A DNA stretch of 64,000 nucleotides from assembly GCA_049657775.1 (NCBI GenBank), contig JBASNZ010000087.1:16589-80588 (forward strand). The letters are read 5' to 3'. Positions within the stretch are counted from its first letter, which is position 1. Each line of letters starts with the position of its first letter. Both the position numbers and the translations under genes were made by a program. This DNA is from JBASNZ01 sp049657775. GTDB taxonomy: Bacteria > Actinomycetota > Coriobacteriia > Anaerosomatales > Anaerosomataceae. Below, in pieces: positions 24,074-32,476 of the stretch. The notes under the pieces are model-generated. The model did not search any database, was not told the origin of the DNA, and was given only the letters and a program-made list of their open reading frames with translations.

Positions 24074-25957
24074 ATGCGCATTCGTCTGTCCCGGAGCGTC
24101 GCGCCGATCGTCGTGCTCGCGCTCGCCATGTCGCTGGTACCGTCGTTCGCATTCGCGGGGCCGTCTGTGACCGTTGCCCGGCCCGGGGTCTCGCCACGGG
24201 CTACCCGCCCCGCCAAAGTGCGCCCACTCGCCTTGGTGCCTCTCGCCGCCGACGACAACATCCCGGGTGTGGCGCTTCCAGCGTCGCCCGTCGCGGGCAC
24301 ACTCAACGCTACGACTGATGTAGATGACGTCTACGCGGTCACGCTGGGAGCCGGCGACACCTTGGTCGCCAGCATCACGGGACCCTCGTACATGTTCTTC
24401 GATCTGTTCCTGTACGGGCCCGGCGAGACGCAGATCGGCGACAACTTCCTCGTGACGAGCGACGCCCTGGAGCGTGACTTCTTCTACCCGTACACACTGC
24501 AGTTCAAGGTGGACACATCGCTTGGCTACGCGGCGGGCACGTACTACCTGGACGCGTTCGCGGGCGTGGGCAGCGGCAGCTACACCATCACGTGGCGTAT
24601 CGTCCCGGACGACGCCGATGACGACATCCCCGGAGTACCGATGCCCGCCTCGCCGTTCACCCGATGGAACTCCTCGGGCACGGTCTTCTCGGCGGACGGT
24701 CTTGAAGCGGCGCCCATCGATATGTACGACGTGTTCGAACTCGACCTTGCCGAGGGTGACAGGCTGACCCTCTCGGCTGCCAGGCCGAGCGGATCCTCGG
24801 TGGCAGTGGAGTTGTTCGTGTACCCACCAGCCGCAACCAACGTCGACACGGACGGCATCGTCTACCAGACGGACGCGTGGTGGGCCTCGACCGATCTGTT
24901 CACGGCCACCATGCCCGAGTCCCTGACGTTCGTGGTTCCGCCGGGTGGCGCCGGCACCTACCATGTGGACGTTGAAGCGTGGGAGGGCGTGGGTGACTAC
25001 ACGCTCACGTGGAGCGTGGATCAGGCATCGGTGATCCGACTGTTCGGGGCCACGCGCTTTGACACCAGCCAGGCCATCGTGCGCAGCACCGCACTGGAAT
25101 CCTCGATCGCCATACTTGCTAACGGCTTCGGGTATGCCGACGCGCTGGCGGCGTCCGGACTTGCAGGAGCGTATGATGCGCCGCTGATGCTGACGGACCG
25201 CTACTACGTGCCAGACTCGGTGCTGGTGCACCTCGTCGCCATGGGCGTCACGGACATCAAGCTTGTCGGTGGCACATCGGTGATCGACGCCGACGTTGTC
25301 GAGGCGCTGCGACTCTCGGGCTTCACGGTCGAGCGGATCTCGGGCGCGGACAGGTATGCGACGTCCAAGGCGTGCGCCGACCGCGTGCTCTCCGTGCAGG
25401 GGACGATCCCCGGAGCATTCGTGGTGCGCGGCGACGCGTTCGCGGACGCCCTTGCGGTATCGCCGCTGGCGTACACGCAGGGAATGCCGGTCCTGCTGAC
25501 GGCTCCCACGCAGCTGAGTGCGCCGACGTCGGCGTTCCTCGAGAGCAACGATGTCACACAGGTCGTTGTCGCGGGCGGGACGAGTGCCGTGAGCACGCCG
25601 GTTGAGAACTCGATCACCGCGCTCAACGGGGCGACAACGGTCGTCACTCGGCAGGCGGGCACTACGCGCTACGCAACGGCACGGTTGGTCGCCGAGTACG
25701 GCGTCGCGCAGGGCTGGAACTCGTGGGGCTTCGTCGGAGTTGCCACGGGCGCCAACTTCCCCGACGCTCTCGCCGGCGGTATCGGCTGCGGCCGTATGGG
25801 CGGCGTGCTGTTGCTCACCGACCCCAAGACGTTCTCGCCTGACTGCAAGAACGCGCTTACCGCCAACGTGGCGTCGATCGAACGTGTGGCGATCTTTGGC
25901 GGGACCGGAGCTGTGTCGAGCGGCGTTGCCAGCGCCATCGATGCGCTTATCCCGTAG
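24074..25957 (+). CDS. Secreted protein with PPC-like domains and three cell-wall-binding type 2 repeats
   Basis: A 627-residue surface protein. A signal peptide (residues 1-25, ending AFAG) is followed by two beta-sandwich units of the bacterial pre-peptidase C-terminal type (about 55-180 and 185-320; both start DD(N/D)IPGV and end YTITWR or YTLTWS). Three cell-wall-binding type 2 repeats fill about 325-627, with the recurrent motifs RxxGxxRYxTS, FADALA/YADALAAS and LVGGTS/VVAGGTS. The repeats should hold it non-covalently in the wall through anionic polymers. No catalytic domain is present, so it is an adhesin or scaffold. Transcribed alone, with GAGGAGC before the ATG. Confidence 0.9.
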   Translation: MRIRLSRSVAPIVVLALAMSLVPSFAFAGPSVTVARPGVSPRATRPAKVRPLALVPLAADDNIPGVALPASPVAGTLNATTDVDDVYAVTLGAGDTLVASITGPSYMFFDLFLYGPGETQIGDNFLVTSDALERDFFYPYTLQFKVDTSLGYAAGTYYLDAFAGVGSGSYTITWRIVPDDADDDIPGVPMPASPFTRWNSSGTVFSADGLEAAPIDMYDVFELDLAEGDRLTLSAARPSGSSVAVELFVYPPAATNVDTDGIVYQTDAWWASTDLFTATMPESLTFVVPPGGAGTYHVDVEAWEGVGDYTLTWSVDQASVIRLFGATRFDTSQAIVRSTALESSIAILANGFGYADALAASGLAGAYDAPLMLTDRYYVPDSVLVHLVAMGVTDIKLVGGTSVIDADVVEALRLSGFTVERISGADRYATSKACADRVLSVQGTIPGAFVVRGDAFADALAVSPLAYTQGMPVLLTAPTQLSAPTSAFLESNDVTQVVVAGGTSAVSTPVENSITALNGATTVVTRQAGTTRYATARLVAEYGVAQGWNSWGFVGVATGANFPDALAGGIGCGRMGGVLLLTDPKTFSPDCKNALTANVASIERVAIFGGTGAVSSGVASAIDALIP

Positions 25958-25987
25958 GTTTACGAACGCGCGCGGTCTGGTTGTTCG

Positions 25988-26029
25988 CCGAGGGGGTCGT
26001 GCCGAGGGGGTCGTGCTTGACCCCCTCGG
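25988..26029. repeat. Tandem 14-bp repeat and terminator hairpin before tRNA-Phe
   Basis: CCGAGGGGGTCGTG occurs twice in tandem (25988-26001, 26002-26015). The second copy pairs with 26019-26029 (GACCCCCTCGG) to give a perfect 11-bp stem and 6-nt loop. It is well placed to end the surface-protein transcript, and it overlaps the -35 box of the tRNA promoter. Confidence 0.6.
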
Positions 26030-26045
26030 GTACGCTGGGTACCAT
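26017..26045 (+). promoter_or_regulatory. Promoter of tRNA-Phe
   Basis: TTGACC (26017-26022) and TACCAT (26040-26045) with a 17-bp spacer, 15 bp before the tRNA. The -35 box lies inside the right arm of the preceding hairpin. Confidence 0.6.
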
Positions 26046-26060
26046 GTGTGAGCACTCCAC

Positions 26061-26136
26061 GGCCAGGTAGCTCAGTTGGTAGAGCAGGGGACTGAAAATC
26101 CCCGTGTCGGCGGTTCAAGTCCGTCTCTGGCCACCA
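26061..26136 (+). tRNA. tRNA-Phe (GAA)
   Basis: A 76-nt cloverleaf: acceptor GGCCAGG with TCTGGCC (one G-U), D-arm GCTCAGTTGGTAGAGC, anticodon loop CTGAAAA (GAA), T-loop GTTCAAGT, discriminator A and encoded CCA. Confidence 0.97.
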
Positions 26137-26149
26137 TTAGGAACTACGG

Positions 26150-26176
26150 AAGCCTCGCCCCGTGGCGGGGCTTTCT
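26150..26176 (+). terminator. Terminator after tRNA-Phe
   Basis: A 10-bp stem (AAGCCTCGCC with GGCGGGGCTT, one G-U) and CCGT loop followed by TCTT, 13 nt after the tRNA. Confidence 0.75.
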
Positions 26177-26194
26177 TGCGTCGATGGCCTCCTT

Positions 26195-26210
26195 TGTGAT
26201 TGACATCACC
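26195..26210. promoter_or_regulatory. Candidate Crp/Fnr-family site before the cytochrome gene
   Basis: TGTGA-TTGACA-TCACC is close to the symmetric TGTGA-N6-TCACA site of Crp/Fnr-family regulators (inner GTGAT-TGAC-ATCAC is perfect). It lies about 70 bp before a TATATT -10-like element (26280-26285) and 144 bp before the cytochrome start. Control by a redox- or nitrosative-stress-responsive Crp/Fnr protein is inference. Confidence 0.4.
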
Positions 26211-26353
26211 GATCAGGCCCCAATACACCGTTCATCGGCAGTCAGGATATCGTGTCGTGCGCTTGCAGGACATGAGGGGTATATTTAGGGAGATTAGCGG
26301 ACGGGCTTCAGCGCGCCCGCAGGAGGTAGTGGCTGCGTATAAGGGGGTACAGC

Positions 26354-29300
26354 ATGAGAAACGGGCGTAGACCGTTTCGACGCACCTTGTTAATGGGTGC
26401 ACTAGTTGCGGGGGTGGTTTTGGCGCTTAGTGCGCCAGGAATCGCGCTTGCCGGCGACTCACTCAAGTTGCCCACAGCGATGACACCGCTGGCAGTGTCG
26501 TTCCTTGCGAACGACCCCGTTGCGATCCCGGTTCAGGGAGCCAACAGGTATCTCACAGCGGTGGAAGCATCCAAGAAGTTCTCCTCGGCGGCGACGGTCG
26601 TTGTCGCGTCCGGTGAGGCTTTCCCCGATGCACTCGGCGGAGCGGCGTTGGCCGGTGCAGTTGACGGCCCACTGCTTCTCACGCCAGCCTCGGCTGTCCC
26701 GGCAGACGTTCTTGCCGAGATCTCACGCCTCGGCGCCACCAAGGTGTACGTCCTTGGCGGCACGAGCGCCGTGTCTGCCGCGGCGTTCTCACAGCTTGAT
26801 GCGGCGGTTGGCACGGTTGTCCGCCTTGGCGGAACAACGCGGTACCAGACGGCGCAGCTCATAGCCGACGAGACCATCAGCGTCCTCGGCGATTCCTACG
26901 ATGGCGGTGCCTTCCTGGCGACGGGGCAGGATTTCCCCGACGCACTGGGAGCCTCCCCGGTCATGTACGCACAGGGCATGCCCCTCGTGATCGTCAACGC
27001 AGCAGGCGCCTACACCCTACCAGCAGAGGCGACTGACGTTGTGATCCTTGGTGGAACGGGTGCGGTTCCCGCCTCCGTCCAGACCGCCCTGGGCGCCACG
27101 TTCGAGACCCGCATCGCAGGCTCTAACCGGTACGCGACGGCCGCCGCGGTTGCGCAGTACGGCGTTTCTCTTGGGATGTCCTGGAACAACGTCGGTGTCG
27201 CAACCGGCGAGAACTTCCCGGACGCCCTGTGCGCCGGCCCGCTTGTTGGCTCGAAGAACGCGGTACTCCTGCTGACGACCTCGGCGACGCTGTCGAGCAA
27301 CGCCAGCAGCGCCCTCGGGGCGCACAAGGCCGAGATCGCCCAGTACTACCTCTTTGGCGGTGTGGGCTCGCTGTCGGCCGCAGTACGCAGCCAGATCGCC
27401 ACGGTTCTTGAGGGCGCGCCGGTTTGGAACGGCCACGCCCTTCCCGAGGTTTCGTGCACCGCATCCGGATGCCACGATACCGAGCTGGCGACGATCCATA
27501 TCGCCAAGGGCTGCTACATGTGCCACGGCATGGGCGCGACGCCGTCGAATGACTGCATCGCGTGCCACGGCGAGACCGTGCACGACGCGGTTGCCATCCA
27601 CGCAGACATCACAAGCGACCCCGCGACTCCCGCCGAGAGCTGCACGCAGGCCGCGTGCCACGGTGATGCGGGCGCGATGGCGCTCCACACCGGTGGCTGC
27701 GCCGAGTGCCATGCTTCGTCGCGTGAGGCAGTGGAAGACGCGATCAGCAACGGTGATGCTACGTGCGAGAGCTGTCACACGTTCGCCACGGTTCACGTGC
27801 AGGGCGATGCAGCGCACGCTGTCTCAGGTGACTGCTTCACGTCCACCTGCCACGGCACCGATGTGGCGCGCATGCACACGATCGACTTCAGGGGTACCGG
27901 CGACATGCCTCCGGGCTGCGCCGCGTGCCACGGCGAGGGCGTCACACCTTCGCTCACCTGCACCGAATGCCACATCAACCTGGCGGCAAAGCATGACGAG
28001 GACACCGCCCACGCAACGCTGGAAGCCGGTATCTCAGGCGACATCAGCGGCGGCTGTGTCACGTGCCACGGCAGCGATCTCATGGATGTCGCTGAGGGCG
28101 AGCACGTTGGCTGCACCTGCCACGCGCACGCCGAGGCCCGCGGCAAGACCGAGTGCCAGTCGTGCCACACGGATCCGATCGATCCCAACGCTGAGAACCC
28201 GTACCACGTGGGCGTGCATGATGCGACACAGACCATGATGGAGACCAACAGCGCCGGTTGTGTTTCGTGCCACGGCAGCAACCTCATGGCCGTTCTGCCC
28301 GCCGGGAATCCCATCACGGGCGTGAGCGAGCACAATGGCTGCACGTGCCATCAGTCCGGTGAAGCCGAGGGCCAGACAGCCTGCGAAGACTGCCACGTTC
28401 AGCCCATGGATCCGGCTGCTCCGTATCCGTACCATGTTGACGTGCATGACACGCTCGAGGCCGGTATTGCAGGAACCACGAGTCCGGCATGCGTTTCGTG
28501 CCACGGCTCATCGATTCCGGATGTCGGCTCTGTCAGCCTCCACGTTTCCGGTGCGCACGCCGGCTGCTCGTGCCACGCGTACGGCGAAGCGACGCCTGAC
28601 AAGACCGAGTGCGCCAACTGCCACGAGGGCGCGTACGCGCCGCACGGCTTCGTCAACGGCCACACCCACACCGGTGAAGGCTGGGTGCCTGCCAGCGGTC
28701 ACAACACCACGACCTACGGCGTTATCGGAGCGAAGACCAAGTTCGACGGCTCCCAGGGCGTCACGCTCATGTGGGAGTCCGAGATCGAGAGTGCTTCACT
28801 CAACGCCACGTGGCTTGTCGAGGCTGGATTCCAGCCTGCGACGCGGCCTGCGGGCATCACGTCGGTCACCATCGGCCAGGAAGGCGTTGTGTCCACCGAT
28901 TGGGACTTCCCAACGGCCAACGTGTTCTGGCAGGCCGGCGACACCGCCGCTCCGTCCGACGCGATGTTCCTCAACAAGGACTCGGTCATCACGTGCGAAG
29001 ACTGCCATGCGGGTCTGAGCGCTGCCGGTCCTCACGGCGCGGACGACAACTGGGGTCTTGACCCGGACTATCCGGCCAAGTACTCCTACGCCGAGCTGAC
29101 CAAGGACGTCGAGTCGTACCCGTCCGGTATCAGGATGCGTTCGACTCTGACGACCGTCACGCAGTCGTACACGAGTGGCATGGGCATGATCTGCTCCAAG
29201 TGCCACGACCTGCAGAACTACCAGTCCGGCACCACGGTCAACAACCCGCTACCTCGTACGTCCACCGGTGATGCAACGTTCGATCACAACGGCGAGACCT

Positions 29301-29923
29301 ACGACCCGGTATACCTGGACCAGTCCGGCACCAGGAACGATGGATACTTCGTCTGGACGGACAACGCCGGCGACATGGTCCCGCTGAGCGATATCGTTAT
29401 CAGCGGCGCCGTTGGCAGCCAGACGTGGACATCCTCCAATCCTGAGGCACAGGGCTGGACGCAGGGTGCCGCGGGTACCAAGACAGCGGGCACCATCGGC
29501 TCCAGCAACACGGCGCACAGCAGCCATCACCAGGACACCAATGACGGTTCGGCGCAGTGCGTCGGCTGCCACATCGGTGTGCCACACGGCTGGAAGAGCC
29601 CGCGTCTGCTTGTCAACTCCGGCTGGAACGGTGCTCCCAACAGCATCGGTGCCGGTGTCATCGCCGGCGCGAGCGCTCCGTATCGGAGCCCGGACCTGCT
29701 CGGAACGACCCGCAACAACGGCTCGATCCCGATGAACCCTGTCACCGGCTACAACGACATGGGCATGCTGACTCTCAGCGCTGTGGACAACCACAACCTG
29801 TGGGCTGGCGCGGGTGTCGCCTCGCCGTACAACACCGGAGCGGCCTACTGGTCCGAGCCCAGCTGTCAGGCGTGTAACGATCACGCGGGTGAGGATGGAA
29901 TCAGAATCATCGACAGCGAGTAA
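26354..29923 (+). CDS. Cell-wall-anchored multihaem cytochrome c
   Basis: A 1189-residue exported protein with a modular build. Residues 1-35 are a signal peptide. Residues about 50-355 are three cell-wall-binding type 2 repeats (motifs NRYLTAVEAS, FPDALGGAAL, VLGGTSAVS and two further copies). From about 365 to 780 is a dense haem region, and from 780 to 1189 are beta-rich stretches with sparse haem sites. By hand count there are 15 CXXCH motifs, three CX4CH (CTASGCH, CTQAACH, CFTSTCH), three CXCH (GCTCH twice, GCSCH) and a terminal CQACN in which the axial His is replaced. A unit of about 70-77 residues starting CV(S/T)CHGS repeats three times (from about 28058, 28260 and 28492). It should sit in the wall and carry electrons outward. 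It heads a cluster with a split-Soret cytochrome and haem-attachment genes. Confidence 0.93.
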   Translation: MRNGRRPFRRTLLMGALVAGVVLALSAPGIALAGDSLKLPTAMTPLAVSFLANDPVAIPVQGANRYLTAVEASKKFSSAATVVVASGEAFPDALGGAALAGAVDGPLLLTPASAVPADVLAEISRLGATKVYVLGGTSAVSAAAFSQLDAAVGTVVRLGGTTRYQTAQLIADETISVLGDSYDGGAFLATGQDFPDALGASPVMYAQGMPLVIVNAAGAYTLPAEATDVVILGGTGAVPASVQTALGATFETRIAGSNRYATAAAVAQYGVSLGMSWNNVGVATGENFPDALCAGPLVGSKNAVLLLTTSATLSSNASSALGAHKAEIAQYYLFGGVGSLSAAVRSQIATVLEGAPVWNGHALPEVSCTASGCHDTELATIHIAKGCYMCHGMGATPSNDCIACHGETVHDAVAIHADITSDPATPAESCTQAACHGDAGAMALHTGGCAECHASSREAVEDAISNGDATCESCHTFATVHVQGDAAHAVSGDCFTSTCHGTDVARMHTIDFRGTGDMPPGCAACHGEGVTPSLTCTECHINLAAKHDEDTAHATLEAGISGDISGGCVTCHGSDLMDVAEGEHVGCTCHAHAEARGKTECQSCHTDPIDPNAENPYHVGVHDATQTMMETNSAGCVSCHGSNLMAVLPAGNPITGVSEHNGCTCHQSGEAEGQTACEDCHVQPMDPAAPYPYHVDVHDTLEAGIAGTTSPACVSCHGSSIPDVGSVSLHVSGAHAGCSCHAYGEATPDKTECANCHEGAYAPHGFVNGHTHTGEGWVPASGHNTTTYGVIGAKTKFDGSQGVTLMWESEIESASLNATWLVEAGFQPATRPAGITSVTIGQEGVVSTDWDFPTANVFWQAGDTAAPSDAMFLNKDSVITCEDCHAGLSAAGPHGADDNWGLDPDYPAKYSYAELTKDVESYPSGIRMRSTLTTVTQSYTSGMGMICSKCHDLQNYQSGTTVNNPLPRTSTGDATFDHNGETYDPVYLDQSGTRNDGYFVWTDNAGDMVPLSDIVISGAVGSQTWTSSNPEAQGWTQGAAGTKTAGTIGSSNTAHSSHHQDTNDGSAQCVGCHIGVPHGWKSPRLLVNSGWNGAPNSIGAGVIAGASAPYRSPDLLGTTRNNGSIPMNPVTGYNDMGMLTLSAVDNHNLWAGAGVASPYNTGAAYWSEPSCQACNDHAGEDGIRIIDSE

Positions 29924-29931
29924 CTACACCC

Positions 29932-29961
29932 CGGAGGGGCGGGCTGCGGCTCGCCCCTCCG
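29932..29961 (+). terminator. Hairpin after the multihaem cytochrome gene
   Basis: A perfect 10-bp stem (CGGAGGGGCG with CGCCCCTCCG) and 10-nt loop start 9 bp after the stop. There is no T-tract. It may act as a partial terminator or mRNA 3' stabiliser between the two cytochrome genes. Confidence 0.5.
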
Positions 29962-30019
29962 ACAGTGGCTCGTGAGGGCCGCATTTCGACCGCGAAGGAT
30001 AAGGGGAGGATGACGAGAT

Positions 30020-30904
30020 ATGGAACGTGGCAAGATCTCTCGTAGGGAGTTTCTGGGTGGTACCGCCGCCGTCGTTGGCGCCGCAGTGCTCCCTGCTATC
30101 ACGAACATGGCCCCCGCTGCCGCTACGCCGGCTACCGGCTTCCCCGGAACGATGACTCCGTGGGTTCCGCTGGATGCCAAGGCGGCCGCACGTCAGGGCT
30201 ACGAGATCTACCGTGGCAAGCATCAGTTCCAGAGTGGTTGATGCGAGGGTGCCTACTGGCCCGTGATCGGCCAGCTCGCAGCCAACTTCCCTGGCAGCAC
30301 CTGGGACGCCGTCCCGAAGGGATGCTTCAACTACGGTGCAGGTGGCGTCAACGCCTGGCGCAGCATCTGCGGTGGACCGAACGGTGGGTCGGCACTTCTG
30401 GCCCAGCTCGGTGCTCCGACCGCTGTCAAGGATGAGTACAACGCCTGGTACGAGAAGAATGCCTTCCCGAGCAACGCAGCCTATGTGGATTACGCAAGCG
30501 GGACCTGGACGCCGGGCGGCACGGCCACCGGTGGATGGGGCAGCGCCTCAAACCAGCTGATCGCCCCGCGCGACAACGCGCCGGTGGCCAAGCCGGAGTC
30601 GTTGCTGTGCCATGCGTCGCACGGCCGCTGGCTCAAGGCTGCCGGTGGCGAGGATGGCTACTGGGTGAGGACCTTCAGCAGCACCGCTCTCGCGGGCGCG
30701 GATCGTTGCTCCAAGCTTGTCTACGACTGCGTGTTCAAGCTGTGCGAACTGATCAACGCATGGCAGGCAGGCACACTGCCCGCGGGGACTCTTGATCCCA
30801 GCGCAACGGCCACCGGATGCATGGCTGCAGGCTGCCACACCGCTCCTGACGCGGAGGTTGAGGTTGCCGGCAAGATGAAGTGCACCGACTCCTGCCACAA
30901 GTAG
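30020..30904 (+). CDS. Tat-exported split-Soret-type cytochrome, possible selenoprotein (in-frame UGA)
   Basis: One continuous frame of 294 sense codons interrupted by a single TGA at 30239-30241 (codon 74). The N-terminus has a twin-arginine signal (SRREFLGG, then a hydrophobic stretch to AAATPA). Beyond it, TPWVPLDAKAAARQGYE, then QSG-UGA-CEGAYWPVIGQLA, FNYGAGGVNAWRSICGG, LLCHASHGRWLK and two C-terminal haem-like motifs (CMAAGCH, CTDSCH) follow the order of split-Soret cytochrome c of the C_GCAxxG_C_C family. The UGA falls at the family's conserved first Cys region, so selenocysteine is plausible. No good start or ribosome-binding site exists for the second half alone. AAGGGGAGG precedes the ATG. 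The alternative is a nonsense mutation. The product would be extracytoplasmic, a partner of the wall cytochrome. Confidence 0.75.
30256..30274 (+). promoter_or_regulatory. SECIS-like hairpin downstream of the in-frame UGA
   Basis: CTGGCC pairs with GGCCAG (6 bp) around a 7-nt loop, CGTGATC, whose second base is G. The loop begins 20 nt after the UGA. A lower helix (GGTGC with GCAGCC, one bulge) extends it. Bacterial SECIS elements typically have a 4-16-bp upper stem, a small loop with G in its first two positions, and lie 16-37 nt from the UGA, so this fits. Confidence 0.5.
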
Positions 30905-30981
30905 GTTGATCGAGCATCAGACTCGCGCGAGCGGGACCACCGATGCAAGTACCGCGGTTACGCTCCACATGATGGAGTGAA

Positions 30982-31020
30982 GCGCAAAGGGGGGTGGGCA
31001 GCGATGTCCGCCCCCTGCGC
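30982..31020 (+). terminator. GC-rich hairpin after the split-Soret gene
   Basis: GCGCA pairs with TGCGC, and an inner GGGGG tract pairs with CCCCC, giving a long stable hairpin between two same-strand genes. There is no T-tract. It ends 23 bp before the next start and just before its GAAAGGGGC ribosome-binding site. Confidence 0.45.
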
Positions 31021-31043
31021 TGTCTGAGCGAGAAAGGGGCACG

Positions 31044-31748
31044 ATGAGCCAGATGAGCACCGTCCCGGTCGACGAGGTACCAGCGGCGGCGATCGGCCGA
31101 AGCAACGCGGATCCGGGCACTGGCGGGGCTACGCCCAAGAAGTCGCGCGCCTGGTGGCCCTGGTTGGCGGCAGCGGCTGTGGTGATCGTTGCGGGAGTGG
31201 TCGGTGGACTGCTCCTGGCGCGGCCAGCGACTGATGATGGCCCCCGAAACTCGCTCACGCTCGTGGCGCAGGCAGCGCAGAGTGGGGACTGGAACGCCGT
31301 CAACGCGTACCTCGACGTCGAAGCCGTCGCGGGACACTACGCCGACACGGCCTTTGCGCAGGCCACTGGGTCCGCAACCGCGAGTGTGGACGCGACCATG
31401 CCCAGGAGCAGCGGTATGGGCGGCAGCCGTCCGCAAACGGGACCCGCGGCGATGAAGAAGGTGTTCGTGGCCCGGACCGTGCAGTCGCTGAGAACCCTCG
31501 TAGAACGGGGCGATCTGGATGCGAACGCCGGCGGGCTTCAGAGTCTGATGCTCGTCGGAGAGGCCGAGAGTGTGGATGCAGGTGAGTCGCGGGCCACCGT
31601 TACGGTCGTGATACCGGGTGTCGGCGGTAAGGACGAGACGGTCATCCTCACGATGAACAAGGTCGACGAGCGCTGGCGGATCGTTGCGGTCGACGGCATT
31701 TCGAGTCTTCTCGGAACCGCAGCCGACGAGCAGCAGACCGATGGCTAG
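31044..31748 (+). CDS. Single-pass membrane protein with DUF2939-like domain
   Basis: A 234-residue protein. A hydrophilic N-terminus (1-34) leads into one transmembrane helix (about 36-60, AAAAVVIVAGVVGGLLLA). The external domain begins LTLVAQAAQSGDWNAVNAYLDVEAVAG in pieces that resemble DUF2939 proteins, and ends with a small beta domain (VILTMNKVDERWRIVAVDGI). The function is unknown. It lies in the cytochrome cluster between the split-Soret gene and the maturation genes, so an envelope role in assembly or stability is possible. Confidence 0.7.
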   Translation: MSQMSTVPVDEVPAAAIGRSNADPGTGGATPKKSRAWWPWLAAAAVVIVAGVVGGLLLARPATDDGPRNSLTLVAQAAQSGDWNAVNAYLDVEAVAGHYADTAFAQATGSATASVDATMPRSSGMGGSRPQTGPAAMKKVFVARTVQSLRTLVERGDLDANAGGLQSLMLVGEAESVDAGESRATVTVVIPGVGGKDETVILTMNKVDERWRIVAVDGISSLLGTAADEQQTDG

Positions 31749-31834
31749 CGGTCCGTCGTGGGGCGCCCTGGCACAGCCCGAGGACGCCGACCATGTCCTA
31801 TACTAAGACCCACTGACGCTTCTTCGCAGGGACG

Positions 31835-32476
31835 GTGAGTGCAACGGAATCCCTCCAAGACCTCGATAGGATCCATTCGACCACGCCCAGGTCCAGGCGA
31901 ACCGCGATCGCGGTGTGCGTTGGCGTTCTGGCGTTGCTGGTCGTCGTGTCGGCGGGCTGTACGCCCAAGTCCCAGAACACGGACGCCGCCGAGGAGACCG
32001 CAACGGTCGGGGCGGCCATGGCCGGTCCCGTCGTGGACGTTCAGGTCACCCAAGAGGCGATGGAAAGCACGCCGACACCTCCCGTGCTGACCAGCCCCGA
32101 ATCAGCCGTTCGGTCCTTCCTTGATTGGACGTCGTACGCGTACCGGACCGCCCAGTCTCGGGCGGCACTGCCGGTGATGACCACCTACGAAGAGGTACGG
32201 GTCGATTCGTACATCCAGTACAACATCCAGAAGTTCCGCCTGCTCGACCAGCGGCTGCAGTCCATCACGTTCGGCCGAGCGAGCGTCGAGGGCTCCCGGG
32301 CCGTCGTGCCCGTGAGGGAGACATGGACGTACAGCTACGTGTCGATCAAGGAGCCCGGGAAGGTCATCGGCGGCCCCTACGAGATCAGCTATGAGGCAAC
32401 GTACACCGTGGTGAACTCGGAGTCCGGCTGGAAGGTCGACAACGTTGAGTCCACGGCCCTAGGCAAGGTCGAGTGA
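31835..32476 (+). CDS. Hypothetical lipoprotein of the cytochrome cluster
   Basis: A 213-residue protein. After a 23-residue basic leader, a hydrophobic stretch ends in VVVSAGC, a standard lipobox (Cys about 42). The mature part has a Thr/Pro linker and an NTF2-like or DUF4878-like alpha+beta domain (SPESAVRSFLDWTSYAYRT; ESGWKVDNVE at the end). GTG start 31835. Its stop overlaps the resB start (GTGA), showing operon coupling to cytochrome c maturation. Confidence 0.75.
   Translation: MSATESLQDLDRIHSTTPRSRRTAIAVCVGVLALLVVVSAGCTPKSQNTDAAEETATVGAAMAGPVVDVQVTQEAMESTPTPPVLTSPESAVRSFLDWTSYAYRTAQSRAALPVMTTYEEVRVDSYIQYNIQKFRLLDQRLQSITFGRASVEGSRAVVPVRETWTYSYVSIKEPGKVIGGPYEISYEATYTVVNSESGWKVDNVESTALGKVE

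Noticed and set aside
28040..28640. CRISPR-like or tandem DNA repeats in the cytochrome gene
   Set aside because: The periodicity is at the protein level, with diverged codons and unequal unit length.
30242..30904. Second half of the split-Soret gene as a separate CDS
   Set aside because: The only starts (a GTG at 30263) have no ribosome-binding site, and a separate product would lack the signal peptide needed for haem attachment.
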